Below are positions 46,029 through 55,371 of a DNA stretch of 64,000 nucleotides, one piece after another. Made by a program: the position numbers and the translations under genes. How positions within the stretch are numbered: position 1 is the stretch's first letter; each line of letters opens with the position of its first letter. The notes under the pieces were generated by a model. That model did no database searches and had not been told where the DNA came from. It saw nothing but the letters and a program-made list of their open reading frames with translations. Origin of the DNA: Aeriscardovia sp. (lineage in GTDB: Bacteria > Actinomycetota > Actinomycetes > Actinomycetales > Bifidobacteriaceae); the NCBI GenBank assembly GCA_017405305.1, contig JAFRAT010000008.1:1-64000 (forward strand). The letters run 5' to 3'.

Positions 46029-46063
46029 AAGTCCAGTTTTGTCGTCTATACAAAGGAGAAAAC

Positions 46064-46138
46064 ATGGGTAAGCGCGGACGTATGCGTCGTGCTCGTCGGC
46101 ATCATGCGGCGAATCACGGCAAAAGGCCAAATGCTTGA
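46064..46138 (+). CDS. Ribosomal protein bL37, 24 residues
   Basis: A 24-residue, Arg/Lys-rich protein starting MGKRGRMRRARR and ending in ANHGKRPNA. The NHGKRPN end and MxKRGR start match the actinobacterial bL37 protein first seen in mycobacterial 50S structures. An excellent AAAGGAGAAAAC ribosome binding site precedes ATG 46064. The promoter and terminator are both its own, so it is a complete single-gene unit. Small size makes it easy to miss in annotation. Confidence 0.85.
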   Translation: MGKRGRMRRARRHHAANHGKRPNA

Positions 46139-46146
46139 TTCAAACG

Positions 46147-46176
46147 AAAGGAGGCTCGCTTCGGCGGGCCTCCTTT
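46147..46176 (+). terminator. Terminator of the bL37 gene
   Basis: A 13-bp stem (AAAGGAGGCTCGC at 46147-46159 with 46164-46176, one G-U pair) has a TTCG loop and continues into a T-run. It starts eight bases after the stop. Confidence 0.92.
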
Positions 46177-46177
46177 T

Positions 46178-47750
46178 TATCTCGTTCGTTCTTATTGTGT
46201 TGCTGCAACGCATTGCTACGTACGATTGCGCTTCTTTTACGGTGGCTAGCGTCAAGCACCGCCGCCCCACTAGTTCGCGCTGAAGCAGATCGTGCTGCCG
46301 ACGTCCTTGTCGGTGCGCGCATCGCTCCGACAGTGACGTCGGTCTGGTGCTTCTCGTCGGGAAATCCGATGCCGCTGCGCATCTGTCAGGCGTTGATGCT
46401 TCTCCTCGCCAGTGACAGTGATCCGGACATCGTCGCGCCTGGTGAAGACCGCACCGACCGCGTTGACGCTATGACGGGGTTGTGGTCCGTTCCCGGTGGA
46501 CATCGTCGGCCACGTGGCCTTCGGGCAGCAGACCGTCGGCCAGGCCGTGGTGCGGCGCATCGTCCACGTTTTCAGCGAACCGGCTGTTGTCAGCCGGTTC
46601 GCTGAAGCGATGATGTGTGTCCAGGTGCCGATCCGAAGCTGGTGCCGGTTGTTGTTGTGGTCGATGGCGTCCGCGCCGAGCTTGCTTGCCGCGCGCCGGC
46701 CGAACTCTGTCGTGCTTGTCGGTTTCCTTGGAGTCGGGCGCGTCCAGCGAGACTGGTAGCCCAGGACGTGCAGAGGTCGGCGATGGACAGGTTCGTCAAT
46801 AGGGAAGCGGTGCGGCTCGCCTTCGAAGAGGTGCCTGTCCTCGATGCGGTTCGGGTACGACGCCAGGATGGTGCTGTACGAACAGGAATCGGCTTGTGCA
46901 CGCTGAACAGGATAACGACGACTGCCGCACGCCACGTCAACTGGCAGCGGCACGCCCTGCGGCGTGGTCGCTGTGACGAGACTCTTGCTGCGTGCCGGTG
47001 GAAGACATCGTTGGCTGTGTTGCCTTGTCAGCGCCGGTGGACGCCGTGGTTTTTCCCCGCATATTGGCGATGGTCGGAGCGGCTTTGGACGTGGCGGCGG
47101 CCATCAGGCCACCTTCATTGCAAGGAATGGCGGTGGGATTCCTGGAATTTCCCTACGCTGGGCCATATGGGCAAGAAGAGAAGACAAGGAAGGCTCCGCC
47201 CCGTCGGCGCGGAGAGCAGAAGGCGGGAGCGCAATTCAGGACGATGGAGTACAGGACGGCAGCCGACCACATGGACGACGGGTGCGGTCCGGGAAGCGTG
47301 CGCAGGCTCGACATGGACCCGCATCGGACGTTCAAGACATGCTCGCCTGGCTCAGAGATTGCGACAGGGGGGCTATCCGGAAATGTGGAAACTCGCCGCC
47401 GCGCGGACTCCAAGAAGTTGGAGATGGCCGATCTGAAGAAGGCCGCGGCGCCACTGGCTCTACGCATATGCGGCGACTTCGCGGGGTTCGGCCGGAAGAT
47501 GAAGCACCGCACGTTCCTGAATCTGTCGGCGCTGAAGTTCCCAACGATTCTCGTCTCCAGCGGCAGACGCGGCTTTAGCATCGTCACCGGCTCGCGGAAT
47601 TACTGGCGGTGGTCTGGGTCAGACCATCGATATCGCAAACATCAGCCGGCAAGCGAATGGCTGCTTCGTACCGGTGGCGCAGACGAAAATCAGCGCCGGC
47701 AAAAGACACGCCGCTGTCGTCGTCACTGAGAGGAACGGGCAACGGAACGG
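46178..47750. other. Gene-poor stretch between bL37 and gap
   Basis: About 1.6 kb with long but motif-free open frames on both strands and no ribosome binding sites. I recognise no family and no insertion-sequence ends. It probably holds decayed genes. One distinct element is the hairpin at 46571-46606. Confidence 0.4.
46571..46606. repeat. Perfect 16-bp inverted repeat
   Basis: TTCAGCGAACCGGCTG at 46571-46586 and its exact complement at 46591-46606 flank a 4-base loop (TTGT). No T-run follows on either strand. It could be a terminator of a lost gene or a regulatory hairpin. Confidence 0.75.
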
Positions 47751-47751
47751 A

Positions 47752-47799
47752 AAATGGGCGGGGGAAGGGCAGCGTCATCACCGTGCACCCCGCCCATTT
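47752..47799 (-). terminator. Terminator of gap
   Basis: AAATGGGCGGGG at 47752-47763 pairs with CCCCGCCCATTT at 47788-47799. On the - strand the stem ends in a short T-run, about 40 bases after the gap stop. Confidence 0.7.
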
Positions 47800-47837
47800 G
47801 CCGGTCGGCCTAGGCGTTAAAACCGAGTTGAGTCCGC

Positions 47838-48896
47838 TCATCCCTCGTTGATCTTGGCGAAGTAGAGCAGCGTACGAACCATGTTGCAAGTGAAGCCGTA
47901 CTCGTTGTCATAGTAGGAGACGGTGCGCACCAGCTGGTCGTCGCCCACGTGCAGGACCTCGGTTTGGGTCGGGTCGAACACGCCACCGTGGGTATCGCCG
48001 AGGATGTCGCTGGAGACGATGCCGTCGCCGTTGTAGCCGAAATCCTCGCGGTCGGAGAATTCCGCCTTGAACGCGGCGTTGATTTCCTCGGCGGTGGTCT
48101 TCTTGTCGAGGATGGTGGTCAGCTCGGTGACGGAGCCGTCCGGCGTCGCCACGCGCTGCGCATGGCCGGTGAGCTTGCCGTCGACGGACGGGACGACCTT
48201 GCCGATGGCGATGGCCGCGCCGCTAGAGTGCGGAATCGTGTTAACCGCAGCGGAACGGTTGGAACGGCCGTCCTTGAAGCGGGGGCCGTCGAGAATCATC
48301 TGCGTGCTGGTGTAGGCGTGGATGGTCGTCATGAGGCCCGCGCGCACGCCCCACTTCTCGTCGAGGAGCTTGACCATAGCGGCCAGGGAATTGGTGGTGC
48401 AGGATCCGGCGGAGACGATTTTATCAGAGGCCTTGAGGATTTCGTGGTTCACGCCGTACACGACGGTCGGAGTGACATCGTCCTTAGCTGGAGCGGAGAT
48501 GAGGACCTTCTTGGCGCCGGCATCAATATGCGCCCTGGATTTCTCCGCGGAGGTATAGAAGCCGGTGCATTCGAGCACGTAGTCGACGCCGTCATTCTTG
48601 ACCCAAGGGATGTTGCGGGCGTCCCGCTCGGAATAGACCGTGTACTCGGCACCGTCGACGATGATGGAGTGCTCGGTGGATTCAACGTCGACGGGGCGTC
48701 CGTCGGCGTGACGGAACCGGCCGTGGGTGCTGTCGTACTTGAGCAAGTAGGCCAGCATGGCCGGAGTCGTCAGATCGTTGATGGCAGCGACCTCAATGTC
48801 GTTCGCTTCTCCGCTCTGCTCCTGCAGCTGGAAGATGCGGCGAAACGCGAGGCGGCCGATACGCCCGAAACCGTTGATACCAATTTTTACTGTCAT
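47838..48896 (-). CDS. gap: Glyceraldehyde-3-phosphate dehydrogenase, type I
   Basis: Oxidises glyceraldehyde-3-phosphate to 1,3-bisphosphoglycerate with NAD and phosphate. It serves the lower glycolytic part of the bifid shunt if this is a bifidobacterium. The 352-residue protein has the Rossmann signature [41 protein letters not shown], the catalytic [13 protein letters not shown] with Cys166, the HAYTSTQ block, [16 protein letters not shown]-like sequence ([18 protein letters not shown]), and the C-terminal [19 protein letters not shown]. The start is ATG 48896, with AGGAGGA upstream. It is a single-gene unit, divergent from infC. Confidence 0.97.
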   Translation of the reverse strand: MTVKIGINGFGRIGRLAFRRIFQLQEQSGEANDIEVAAINDLTTPAMLAYLLKYDSTHGRFRHADGRPVDVESTEHSIIVDGAEYTVYSERDARNIPWVKNDGVDYVLECTGFYTSAEKSRAHIDAGAKKVLISAPAKDDVTPTVVYGVNHEILKASDKIVSAGSCTTNSLAAMVKLLDEKWGVRAGLMTTIHAYTSTQMILDGPRFKDGRSNRSAAVNTIPHSSGAAIAIGKVVPSVDGKLTGHAQRVATPDGSVTELTTILDKKTTAEEINAAFKAEFSDREDFGYNGDGIVSSDILGDTHGGVFDPTQTEVLHVGDDQLVRTVSYYDNEYGFTCNMVRTLLYFAKINEG

Positions 48897-49071
48897 GTTG
48901 CGTCCTCCTGGAACCGGTGTAAACCCCTTCATCGTACTTCTTTTTCTGTACTTGCCAAGGCGCGAAAACGGTGCAACGAATATAAAAGGCTGAATAAAAC
49001 CGGTCCACTGCCAAAGAGGCGGGAGCCGGTTCCGGAAACGGACGGAGGATGCGCGTTCCACCGATCCGTGG

Positions 49072-49244
49072 TACACTTGCCGCTGGCTTGAGGAATCAAG
49101 AAAGTGGAATTTCCCACCTGAGGGCTTTTCGCAGTCCTGGGTCTGCGCGTTTTTCGCGTCACGCCGCGTCCCGTGTGGAACGCGTTCGTGGAACGAGAGT
49201 CGCTGAATTCCACGCGGACACACAGTTGATTGAATGGAGTCATC
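49072..49244 (+). promoter_or_regulatory. Promoter and leader of the infC operon
   Basis: TGG-TACACT (hexamer 49072-49077) is an extended -10 box, with transcription expected near 49084. The leader is then about 160 bases. It contains GTGGAATTTCCCAC at about 49101-49114 and a G- and C-rich downstream part able to pair. Leaders of infC-rpmI-rplT operons often carry autoregulation by L20 or IF-3. I cannot assign a known class here. Confidence 0.45.
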
Positions 49245-49916
49245 ATCAGCGAACCGAACATTAACGAGGACATCCGAGCGGCCAAAGTGCGCCTGATCGG
49301 CCCTAACGGGGAACAGGTCGGCGTCATCGCCACGTCGGTTGCTTTGAACCTCGCGAGGGAGGCAGACCTCGATTTGGTCGAGGTCGCGCCGAACGCCAAG
49401 CCGCCGGTCGCCAAGCTCATCGATTACGGCAAGTTCAAGTACAACGAAAAGGTGAAGCAGCGCGAAGCGCGACACAACCAGAACAAGGTCGAGATCAAGG
49501 AAATCCGCTTCCGGCTGAAGATCGATGACCATGACTTCGAGACCAAGGAAGGCCATGTCCGCCGCTTCCTTCAGGGCGGCGACAAGGTCAAGGTCACGAT
49601 CATGCTGCGCGGCCGTGAAAGGTCCCGTCCGATCGGCGGCACGGAGCTCCTGCTTCGTCTGGCGCAGGACGTCGAGGAGCTGGGCACCATCGAATCCCAG
49701 CCGCGCCAGGAGGGCCGCGACATCTACATGACCCTCGCGCCGAAGGGCAAGAAGGTGCACACCCAGTCCGAGCAGCGCCGCCGCGGCCGGCAAGCCCGCG
49801 CGGAGCGCCAAGCGCGCCAGGCCGCACGCCTGGCGACCGCCGAGGCGAAGAAGAACGAGGCTTCCACGGAAGAACCGACAACCAAGGAGGGCAGCGATGC
49901 CAAAAATGAAGACTAA
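49245..49916 (+). CDS. infC: Translation initiation factor IF-3
   Basis: Binds the 30S subunit and checks start codon and initiator tRNA. The protein begins [27 protein letters not shown] (N-domain), the linker helix holds [27 protein letters not shown], and the C-domain runs to about residue 175. It then has a disordered basic/acidic tail of some 50 residues beyond the usual end. No ATG or GTG suits the conserved N-terminus. GGAG at 49236-49239 points to ATC 49245 (or ATC 49242). A non-AUG start fits IF-3 autoregulation known in other bacteria. An in-frame TTG at 49230 has no ribosome binding site. The end overlaps rpmI by 20 bases. Confidence 0.9.
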   Translation: MSEPNINEDIRAAKVRLIGPNGEQVGVIATSVALNLAREADLDLVEVAPNAKPPVAKLIDYGKFKYNEKVKQREARHNQNKVEIKEIRFRLKIDDHDFETKEGHVRRFLQGGDKVKVTIMLRGRERSRPIGGTELLLRLAQDVEELGTIESQPRQEGRDIYMTLAPKGKKVHTQSEQRRRGRQARAERQARQAARLATAEAKKNEASTEEPTTKEGSDAKNED

Positions 49917-50091
49917 GACGGCAGCAGCAAAGCGCATTCGCGTCACCGGCAGCGGAAAACTCATGGCGTGCGGCACGGGCATGCGTCACCATCTGGAGCA
50001 CAAATCCTCCAAGACCCGCCGCGCACTGTCCCGCGACCAGCACATCGCCAAAGACCAGCTCAAGAGCATGTCCGGCCTTCTGTGCCGCTGA
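49897..50091 (+). CDS. rpmI: 50S ribosomal protein bL35
   Basis: A 64-residue ribosomal protein, [22 protein letters not shown] then [18 protein letters not shown], the usual bL35 sequence and size. AAGGAGGGCAGC upstream lies within the infC end, and the genes overlap by 20 bases. Confidence 0.97.
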   Translation: MPKMKTKTAAAKRIRVTGSGKLMACGTGMRHHLEHKSSKTRRALSRDQHIAKDQLKSMSGLLCR

Positions 50092-50138
50092 GCACAGGAC
50101 CGACCAGTAACTGTCTTTTAACAGAAAGAAGTCGAATA

Positions 50139-50522
50139 ATGGCACGTGTCAAGCGCGCGGTGAACGCGCACAAGAAGCGTCGTACTGTCCTCGAGCGAGC
50201 GAAGGGCTACCGCGGTGCCCGTTCCCGTTCCTACCGGCGTGCGAAGGAACAGCTCCTCCATTCTTACAACTACTCGTTCCGTGATCGCCGTCACCGCAAG
50301 GACCAGTTCCGCAAGCTCTGGATCCAGCGCATCAACGCGGCCGTCCGCACCCAAGGCCTGACCTACAACCGCTTCATGCAGGGCTTGCGCCTCGCCGGCA
50401 TCGAGCTGGACCGCCGCTCCCTGTCCGAACTTGCCATCGCCGAGCCGGAGGTCTTCGCTCAAATCGTCGAAGCCGCCAAGAAGGCTCTTCCGGCTGACGT
50501 CAACGCGCCGGTCGAGGATTGA
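50139..50522 (+). CDS. rplT: 50S ribosomal protein bL20
   Basis: A 127-residue ribosomal protein needed early in 50S assembly. It starts [26 protein letters not shown], followed by [21 protein letters not shown] and [27 protein letters not shown] 50139 has AGAAAGAAG upstream; longer frames are unsupported. It is the last gene of the infC operon and is followed by a terminator. Confidence 0.97.
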   Translation: MARVKRAVNAHKKRRTVLERAKGYRGARSRSYRRAKEQLLHSYNYSFRDRRHRKDQFRKLWIQRINAAVRTQGLTYNRFMQGLRLAGIELDRRSLSELAIAEPEVFAQIVEAAKKALPADVNAPVED

Positions 50523-50537
50523 TCCTCTTCAGCGGCA

Positions 50538-50585
50538 AGCCCGTCCACCGTGCCAGCGCGGCGCGGCGGACGGGCTGTTTTTTAT
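50538..50585 (+). terminator. Terminator of the infC-rpmI-rplT operon
   Basis: AGCCCGTCC at 50538-50546 pairs with GGACGGGCT at 50568-50576, with inner G/C pairing, followed by GTTTTTTAT. Confidence 0.88.
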
Positions 50586-50671
50586 CTATCCATGGCTCCA
50601 GAATGATACCGGGTTCCTGCGGAGAACCCTTAGAGCCGCAGTGGCCACGATGGCCGGAAACGCGAGGCGGA

Positions 50672-51613
50672 ATGCTGGACAAGTCCATGGGAAGCACCAG
50701 GTTCGACGACCTGCTGGAGCAGTTCCTCGTGCACAGCGGAGTGGAACGAGGACTATCGCCAGCAACCGTCTCCGCATACCGGACCGACCTGGTCAAATAC
50801 TTTTCCTGGCTGGCCGAACATGGGAAAACAACGATCAGCAGCGTGTCGTCGCAAGACATCGACGGCTTCCTGCAGTCGCTGTCCGGGCTGAGCGCGCGCA
50901 CCCGCGCCCGGGCGCTGGCTTCCGTTCACGACGTGCACCGGTTCGCCCTGGATCAAGGCCTGACAGACATCGACGTTTCGCGGAAGATCAAAGCCCCGAA
51001 GACCAGCAGCCAGCTACCGCAGGTGCTAAGCATCGAAGAGGTGGCCAGGCTCATCGGCGCCGCGTCCATCGGCGACGGCACGGATCCAGCCAGCCTGAGG
51101 GACCGCGCGCTGCTGGAGTTCCTCTACGCCACCGGAGCGCGCGTCTCCGAAGCCGTCGGCGCTAATCTCGGCGACCTCGACTTCGACGAGCGCATCGCAC
51201 GCCTGACCGGCAAAGGCAGCAAGCAACGTCTCGTACCGTTCGGCTCCTACGCGGCCGACGCCCTGACGCGCTACCTCAACGTGGGCCGCGGCCCGCTGCA
51301 GCGCGCGGCCAAAGGAACACAGGAGACTTCAGCGGTGTTCCTCAACAAGCGGGGCAAACGGCTAAGCCGCCAAAGCGCGTGGGAGATCATCCAGAGCTGC
51401 GCCTCCCGTGCCCATCTTTGCAAACCGGTGCACCCGCACAGCCTGCGGCACTCGTTCGCCACGCATCTGATCCAGGGGGGCGCCGACGTGCGCACCGTCC
51501 AGGAGCTGCTTGGACATGCGTCCGTGTCGACCACGCAGATCTACACGCACATCACGCCGACGATGCTGATGGAGGAGTACGTGACCGCGCATCCGCGGGC
51601 GGTTAAACGGTAG
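50672..51613 (+). CDS. xerD: Tyrosine recombinase XerD
   Basis: A site-specific recombinase of 313 residues that resolves chromosome dimers at dif together with XerC. The SAM-like core-binding domain spans about residues 10-95 (RFDDLLEQFLVHSGVERGLSPATVSAYRTDL). The catalytic residues are all visible: Arg157 (ATGARVSE), Lys181 (GKGSKQR), His256 and Arg259 (HSLRH), His282 (LGHAS) and nucleophile Tyr291 (IYTH). ATG 50672 follows GAGGCGG and gives a normal length. Naming as XerD rather than XerC rests on the rplT/parA neighbourhood. Confidence 0.88.
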   Translation: MLDKSMGSTRFDDLLEQFLVHSGVERGLSPATVSAYRTDLVKYFSWLAEHGKTTISSVSSQDIDGFLQSLSGLSARTRARALASVHDVHRFALDQGLTDIDVSRKIKAPKTSSQLPQVLSIEEVARLIGAASIGDGTDPASLRDRALLEFLYATGARVSEAVGANLGDLDFDERIARLTGKGSKQRLVPFGSYAADALTRYLNVGRGPLQRAAKGTQETSAVFLNKRGKRLSRQSAWEIIQSCASRAHLCKPVHPHSLRHSFATHLIQGGADVRTVQELLGHASVSTTQIYTHITPTMLMEEYVTAHPRAVKR

Positions 51614-51641
51614 GCCCGCGAGCAAGTCCAGGGACGCATCG

Positions 51642-51647
51642 TATAAA
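51642..51647 (+). promoter_or_regulatory. -10 box abutting parA
   Basis: TATAAA at 51642-51647 lies eight bases before ATG 51656 with no ribosome binding site between, suggesting a leaderless or near-leaderless message. Confidence 0.4.
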
Positions 51648-51655
51648 GTGGAATC

Positions 51656-52495
51656 ATGCCTACAGATCTTCTCGGACGCGATTATGGCGTTTTCCCGGCG
51701 CCTCCAACGCTGAAGCAGCATGGCCCGGCCACGATCATCGCCATGTGCAACCAGAAGGGCGGAGTCGGCAAGACTACCAGCTCCATCAACATCGCCGGCG
51801 CTTTGAGCCAGTACGGCCGCAAGGTCCTGGCCATCGATTTCGACCCCCAGGGCGCGTTGACCGTCGGTCTGGGCATCAACGGCAACCAAGCGGAGAACAC
51901 CATCTACACTGCCCTGTTCGAGCCACATTTCGACGTGCACGACGCCGTCGTCCACACACGGTTCGAGAACCTCGACGTCATCCCGGCGAACATCGACCTG
52001 TCTGCGGCTGAAGTACAGCTTGTCACAGAGATGGGCCGCGAGCGCATCCTCGAATCAACCATCCGGCCGCTGGTGGACGAGTACGACGCGATCATCATCG
52101 ACTGCCAGCCGTCCTTGGGCCTGCTGACCGTCAACGCGCTGACGGCGGCGAACGGCGTCATCATTCCGGTGGAGACAGAATTCTTCGCGCTGCGCGGCGT
52201 GGCGCTGCTGATGCAATCCATCGAGAAAGTGCAAACGCGCATCAACGCTGGCCTCAAGGTCTTCGGCGTGCTGCCGACCATGTACACGCGCACGTTGCAC
52301 TCCGAGGAGGTCTTACAGCGCATCTACGAGGCATTTGGCGAGACGGTGTTCCACACGGTTATCTCTCGGTCGGTCAAGCTGCCGGACGCGACGGTGGCCG
52401 CTGCGCCGATCACGGTGTTCGCTCCGGAGCACAAGGTGGCCAAGGAATACCGCGAGGCGACGCGCGAGATCATCGCGCGCGGCATCGTCGCCTGA
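51656..52495 (+). CDS. ParA/Soj-like ATPase
   Basis: A 279-residue deviant-Walker ATPase of the ParA family, which partitions DNA or positions cargo in the cell. The P-loop is CNQKGGVGKTTSSINIAGAL, Walker A' is FDPQGALTVGLG, and Walker B is YDAIIIDCQPSLGLLTVNAL, followed by PVETEFFALRGVALL. In many actinobacteria a ParA-like gene after xerD is followed by the condensin genes scpA and scpB; here they are absent and typA follows. The origin-linked parAB pair is not in this window. A hairpin overlaps the stop codon. Confidence 0.88.
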   Translation: MPTDLLGRDYGVFPAPPTLKQHGPATIIAMCNQKGGVGKTTSSINIAGALSQYGRKVLAIDFDPQGALTVGLGINGNQAENTIYTALFEPHFDVHDAVVHTRFENLDVIPANIDLSAAEVQLVTEMGRERILESTIRPLVDEYDAIIIDCQPSLGLLTVNALTAANGVIIPVETEFFALRGVALLMQSIEKVQTRINAGLKVFGVLPTMYTRTLHSEEVLQRIYEAFGETVFHTVISRSVKLPDATVAAAPITVFAPEHKVAKEYREATREIIARGIVA

Positions 52496-52532
52496 TTCTA
52501 CGCGTCCGCCGTCGCGGCGGACGCGTAGAATC
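52494..52532. terminator. Hairpin between parA-like gene and typA
   Basis: A perfect 17-bp stem (52494-52510 with 52516-52532) with a 5-base loop starts within the parA stop codon. No T-run follows, so it may act as a weak terminator or stabilise the 3' end. Confidence 0.6.
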
Positions 52533-52582
52533 GCGGTGTTTGTCAGCAAGTCAGTCATTTCAGTAAAAAGAGGTTTGCCCTT

Positions 52583-54535
52583 ATGGCAGTTCGCTCGGAT
52601 ATCCGCAATGTTGCCATCGTCGCCCACGTCGATCACGGCAAAACGACGCTGGTCGACGCGATGCTCAAGCAGTCGCACGTCTTCTCGGATCGTGATAAGG
52701 TCCCGGATCGCGTGATGGATTCCGGCGACATCGAGCGCGAGAAGGGCATCACTATCCTTGCCAAAAACACCGCCGTGCGCTACACCGGTCCGCTGGCTGC
52801 CGGGATGGGCGAGCCGGACGGCATCACCATCAACGTCGTCGACACCCCAGGCCATGCCGATTTCGGCGGTGAGGTCGAGCGCGGCATCTCCATGGTCGAC
52901 GGCGTCGTCCTGCTGGTGGACGCGTCCGAAGGCCCGTTGCCGCAGACCCGTTTCGTGCTGCGCAAGGCGCTAGAGGCAGACCTGCCGATCATCCTCGTCA
53001 TCAACAAGACCGACCGTCCGGACGCCCGCATCGAGGAGGTCGTCTCCGAGACCACCGACCTGCTACTGGGCCTGGCCAACGACGTGTCCGAGGAAGGCGT
53101 CGACCTCGACATCGACAAGCTCCTCGATCTGCCGATCCTCTACGCGTCCGCCAAGGCCGGGCGCGTCGACACCAGGCAGCCGGCGAACGGCTCTCTGCCG
53201 GAGAACGACAATCTGGAGCCGCTGTTCGAGTCCATCCTCAAGAACATCCCGGCGCCGGAGTACGACCCGGACGCTCCGCTGCAGGCGCACGTCACCAACA
53301 TCGATTCCTCCGACTTCCTCGGCCGGCTCGGCCTCATCCGTATCTACAACGGCTACATCGAGCATGGCAAAACCTATGGCTTGTCCCGCGTCAACGGCAC
53401 CATCGAGAGCTTCAAGGTCACCGAGCTGCTGCGCACGATGGGCCTCGACCGCACGCCGACCCCGAAAGCGGGTCCCGGCGACATCGTCGCCGTCGCCGGC
53501 GTGGACGACATCATGATCGGCGAAACGATCGTCGACCAAAACGATCCGCGTCCGCTGCCGCTCATCCACGTGGACGAGCCGGCCATCTCCATGACCTTCG
53601 GCGTCAACGACTCGCCGTTGGTCGGCACCGAGGGCAAGGACCACAAGCTCACCGCCCGCATGATCAAAGACCGCCTCGACCGCGAACTCATCGGCAACGT
53701 CTCCATCCGCGTCCTGCCCACCGACCGCCCCGACGCCTGGAAAGTGCAGGGCCGCGGCGAGCTGGCGCTGGCCGTCCTCGCCGAACAGATGCGCCGCGAA
53801 GGCTATGAGCTGACCCTCGGCCGTCCGCAGGTCGTCACCCGCGTCATCGACGGCGTGGTCAACGAGCCGTACGAGAACACCACGATCGACGCGCCGGAGG
53901 AGTACATGGGTGCCGTCACCCAGCTGATGGCTTCCCGCAAAGGCCAGATGACCTCCATGGTCAACCACGGATCCGGCTGGATCCGCCTGCAGTTCCTCGT
54001 TCCGTCCCGCGGTCTCATCGGTTTCCGCGCGCGCCTGCTGACCGAAACGCACGGCACCGGGATCTCCTCGTCCATCTCCGCGGGCTACAAACCATGGGCG
54101 GGCGACATTTCCATGCGCCAGAACGGCTCCATGGTCTGCGACCGCCGCGGCCAGGCGACCCCGTACTCCATGCAGAAGCTCCAGGCCCGCGGCTCCTTCT
54201 TCGTGCAGCCGCAAAGCCAGGTGTACGAAGGCCAGATCGTCGGCATCGCCAACAAGCCAGGCGACCTGGACGTGAACATCACCCTCGCCAAGCATATGAC
54301 CAATATGCGCAACTCGACCGCCGACGTCCTCGAGACGCTGACACCGCCGATTCAGATGAGCCTGGAGGAGTCCCTCGACTTCGCGAACGACGACGAGTGC
54401 GTCGAAGTCACGCCGGAATCCATCCGCGTGCGCAAGATTATCCTCGACCGAGAGCAGTGGCACAAGTGGAACGCCCGCGAGTACCGCAAGAACCAGGCTG
54501 CCAAACAGCAGGACGCCAACAACAGCAACGACTGA
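52583..54535 (+). CDS. typA: GTP-binding protein TypA/BipA
   Basis: A translational GTPase of 650 residues involved in ribosome assembly and stress adaptation. G1 is AHVDHGKTT, switch I has [13 protein letters not shown]3 is [15 protein letters not shown], and G4 is [10 protein letters not shown]. Domains II, III and V follow, then the BipA-specific C-terminal domain with [29 protein letters not shown] precedes ATG 52583. It is slightly longer than the E. coli protein because of a lysine/glutamine/asparagine-rich tail. Confidence 0.95.
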   Translation: MAVRSDIRNVAIVAHVDHGKTTLVDAMLKQSHVFSDRDKVPDRVMDSGDIEREKGITILAKNTAVRYTGPLAAGMGEPDGITINVVDTPGHADFGGEVERGISMVDGVVLLVDASEGPLPQTRFVLRKALEADLPIILVINKTDRPDARIEEVVSETTDLLLGLANDVSEEGVDLDIDKLLDLPILYASAKAGRVDTRQPANGSLPENDNLEPLFESILKNIPAPEYDPDAPLQAHVTNIDSSDFLGRLGLIRIYNGYIEHGKTYGLSRVNGTIESFKVTELLRTMGLDRTPTPKAGPGDIVAVAGVDDIMIGETIVDQNDPRPLPLIHVDEPAISMTFGVNDSPLVGTEGKDHKLTARMIKDRLDRELIGNVSIRVLPTDRPDAWKVQGRGELALAVLAEQMRREGYELTLGRPQVVTRVIDGVVNEPYENTTIDAPEEYMGAVTQLMASRKGQMTSMVNHGSGWIRLQFLVPSRGLIGFRARLLTETHGTGISSSISAGYKPWAGDISMRQNGSMVCDRRGQATPYSMQKLQARGSFFVQPQSQVYEGQIVGIANKPGDLDVNITLAKHMTNMRNSTADVLETLTPPIQMSLEESLDFANDDECVEVTPESIRVRKIILDREQWHKWNAREYRKNQAAKQQDANNSND

Positions 54536-54584
54536 GCAAGCAAGACAGGAGCCGGCGCGGTCGGCGCGCAGGAGGGCGAGCGGC

Positions 54585-55043
54585 GTGCATAAACCACAGG
54601 AACCACGGAATGGAAGCGCCACGGAAACGAGGGAGCGCCCGTGGCTGCTGTCTGTCGCGCTAATCGCCTTCTTCGCCACCGCCACGGCGCTAGTCGGCAC
54701 AGCGCTGCACCGCTCCGGCGTCGACGCCGACCTGCCCTGGGGGCTGTGCCTGGCGTACCTGCTGATCGGCTGGTCGGCGGCGTTCGCCCGTCAACGGCTC
54801 GGCATGATAGGCGTCGGCTTCCATCTCGTGGTCAGCGGGCTAGTCATCTGGATCCTCGCCACGACAAGCGGAGCCGCCGGCAGCGTGCTCGTCCCCGTCG
54901 GGTCGACGGCGTTCACCACGTTCTTCAGCCTCCGCGCCGGGTATTTCTGGCTGTTCGGCTCGACCATTGTCCAGATCCTGGCGATGTTCCTGCCGAAAAG
55001 GTGGTTTAAGAGAGGAACCCCTGCCGCAGTCCACGGCGAGTGA
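54585..55043 (+). CDS. Small membrane protein, function unknown
   Basis: A 152-residue protein with four predicted membrane helices: LLSVALIAFFATATALVGTAL, WGLCLAYLLIGWSAAFA, VGFHLVVSGLVIWILATTS and YFWLFGSTIVQILAMFLP. The N-terminal 20 residues are polar, and the last 15 are basic. I recognise no family. GTG 54585 has GGAGG upstream. It follows typA by about 50 bases and may be co-transcribed. Its end overlaps by 38 bases the end of a convergent gene. Confidence 0.75.
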   Translation: MHKPQEPRNGSATETRERPWLLSVALIAFFATATALVGTALHRSGVDADLPWGLCLAYLLIGWSAAFARQRLGMIGVGFHLVVSGLVIWILATTSGAAGSVLVPVGSTAFTTFFSLRAGYFWLFGSTIVQILAMFLPKRWFKRGTPAAVHGE

Positions 55044-55296
55044 GGTCCCGCGTTCCACGTTCGGGCACTGGTTTCAACGCCCGGATTTTCGTCATGGGGA
55101 CGCGGATCGTTTCCGCCGGCCGGCTTCCGTCGGCAGCCGGGTCGCGTGAAAGGATCAGCGTCGTCCCATCAGCGGAAAGCACATGGCCCACGTAATGCGA
55201 GTACTTCATCCGATGGTCGACAGCGTCCATGCCAGCTTCGATACTGAGACTGACGCGGACGCCGGCGGGAATCACGATGTTTTCCAAGCCGTCCAT
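55006..55296 (-). CDS. Small conserved-looking protein, function unknown
   Basis: A protein of 96 residues starting MDGLENIVIPAGVRVSLSIEAG and including YVGHVLSADGTTLILSRDPAADGSRPAETIRVPMTKIRALKPVPER. It resembles short proteins common in bifidobacteria (a DUF6725-like type, from memory, unverified). The all-beta look suggests a small barrel. ATG 55296 was preferred because the conserved part starts there; an upstream GTG at 55335 would add 13 residues. It is divergent from xerC, with about 75 bases between starts. Confidence 0.6.
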   Translation of the reverse strand: MDGLENIVIPAGVRVSLSIEAGMDAVDHRMKYSHYVGHVLSADGTTLILSRDPAADGSRPAETIRVPMTKIRALKPVPERGTRDLTRRGLRQGFLS

Positions 55297-55359
55297 GTTC
55301 CCAGCATAAAGAGGCTCCCAGGAGAGCGGCGACACCGGGAACAGGAATCACGTCCGGCT

Positions 55360-55365
55360 TATGCT
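55360..55365 (+). promoter_or_regulatory. -10 box abutting xerC
   Basis: TATGCT at 55360-55365 is six bases before ATG 55372. There is no convincing ribosome binding site, so a leaderless message is likely. Confidence 0.4.
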
Positions 55366-55371
55366 GAAAGC

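Noticed and set aside
46178-47750. Long open frames such as 46992-47729 as real genes
   Set aside because: No ribosome binding site, no recognised domain, and overlapping open frames of similar length on both strands.
48897-49982. Upstream extension of gap to a protein of over 700 residues on the - strand
   Set aside because: It runs antisense through infC and rpmI. The conserved [15 protein letters not shown] start at 48896 has AGGAGGA directly upstream.
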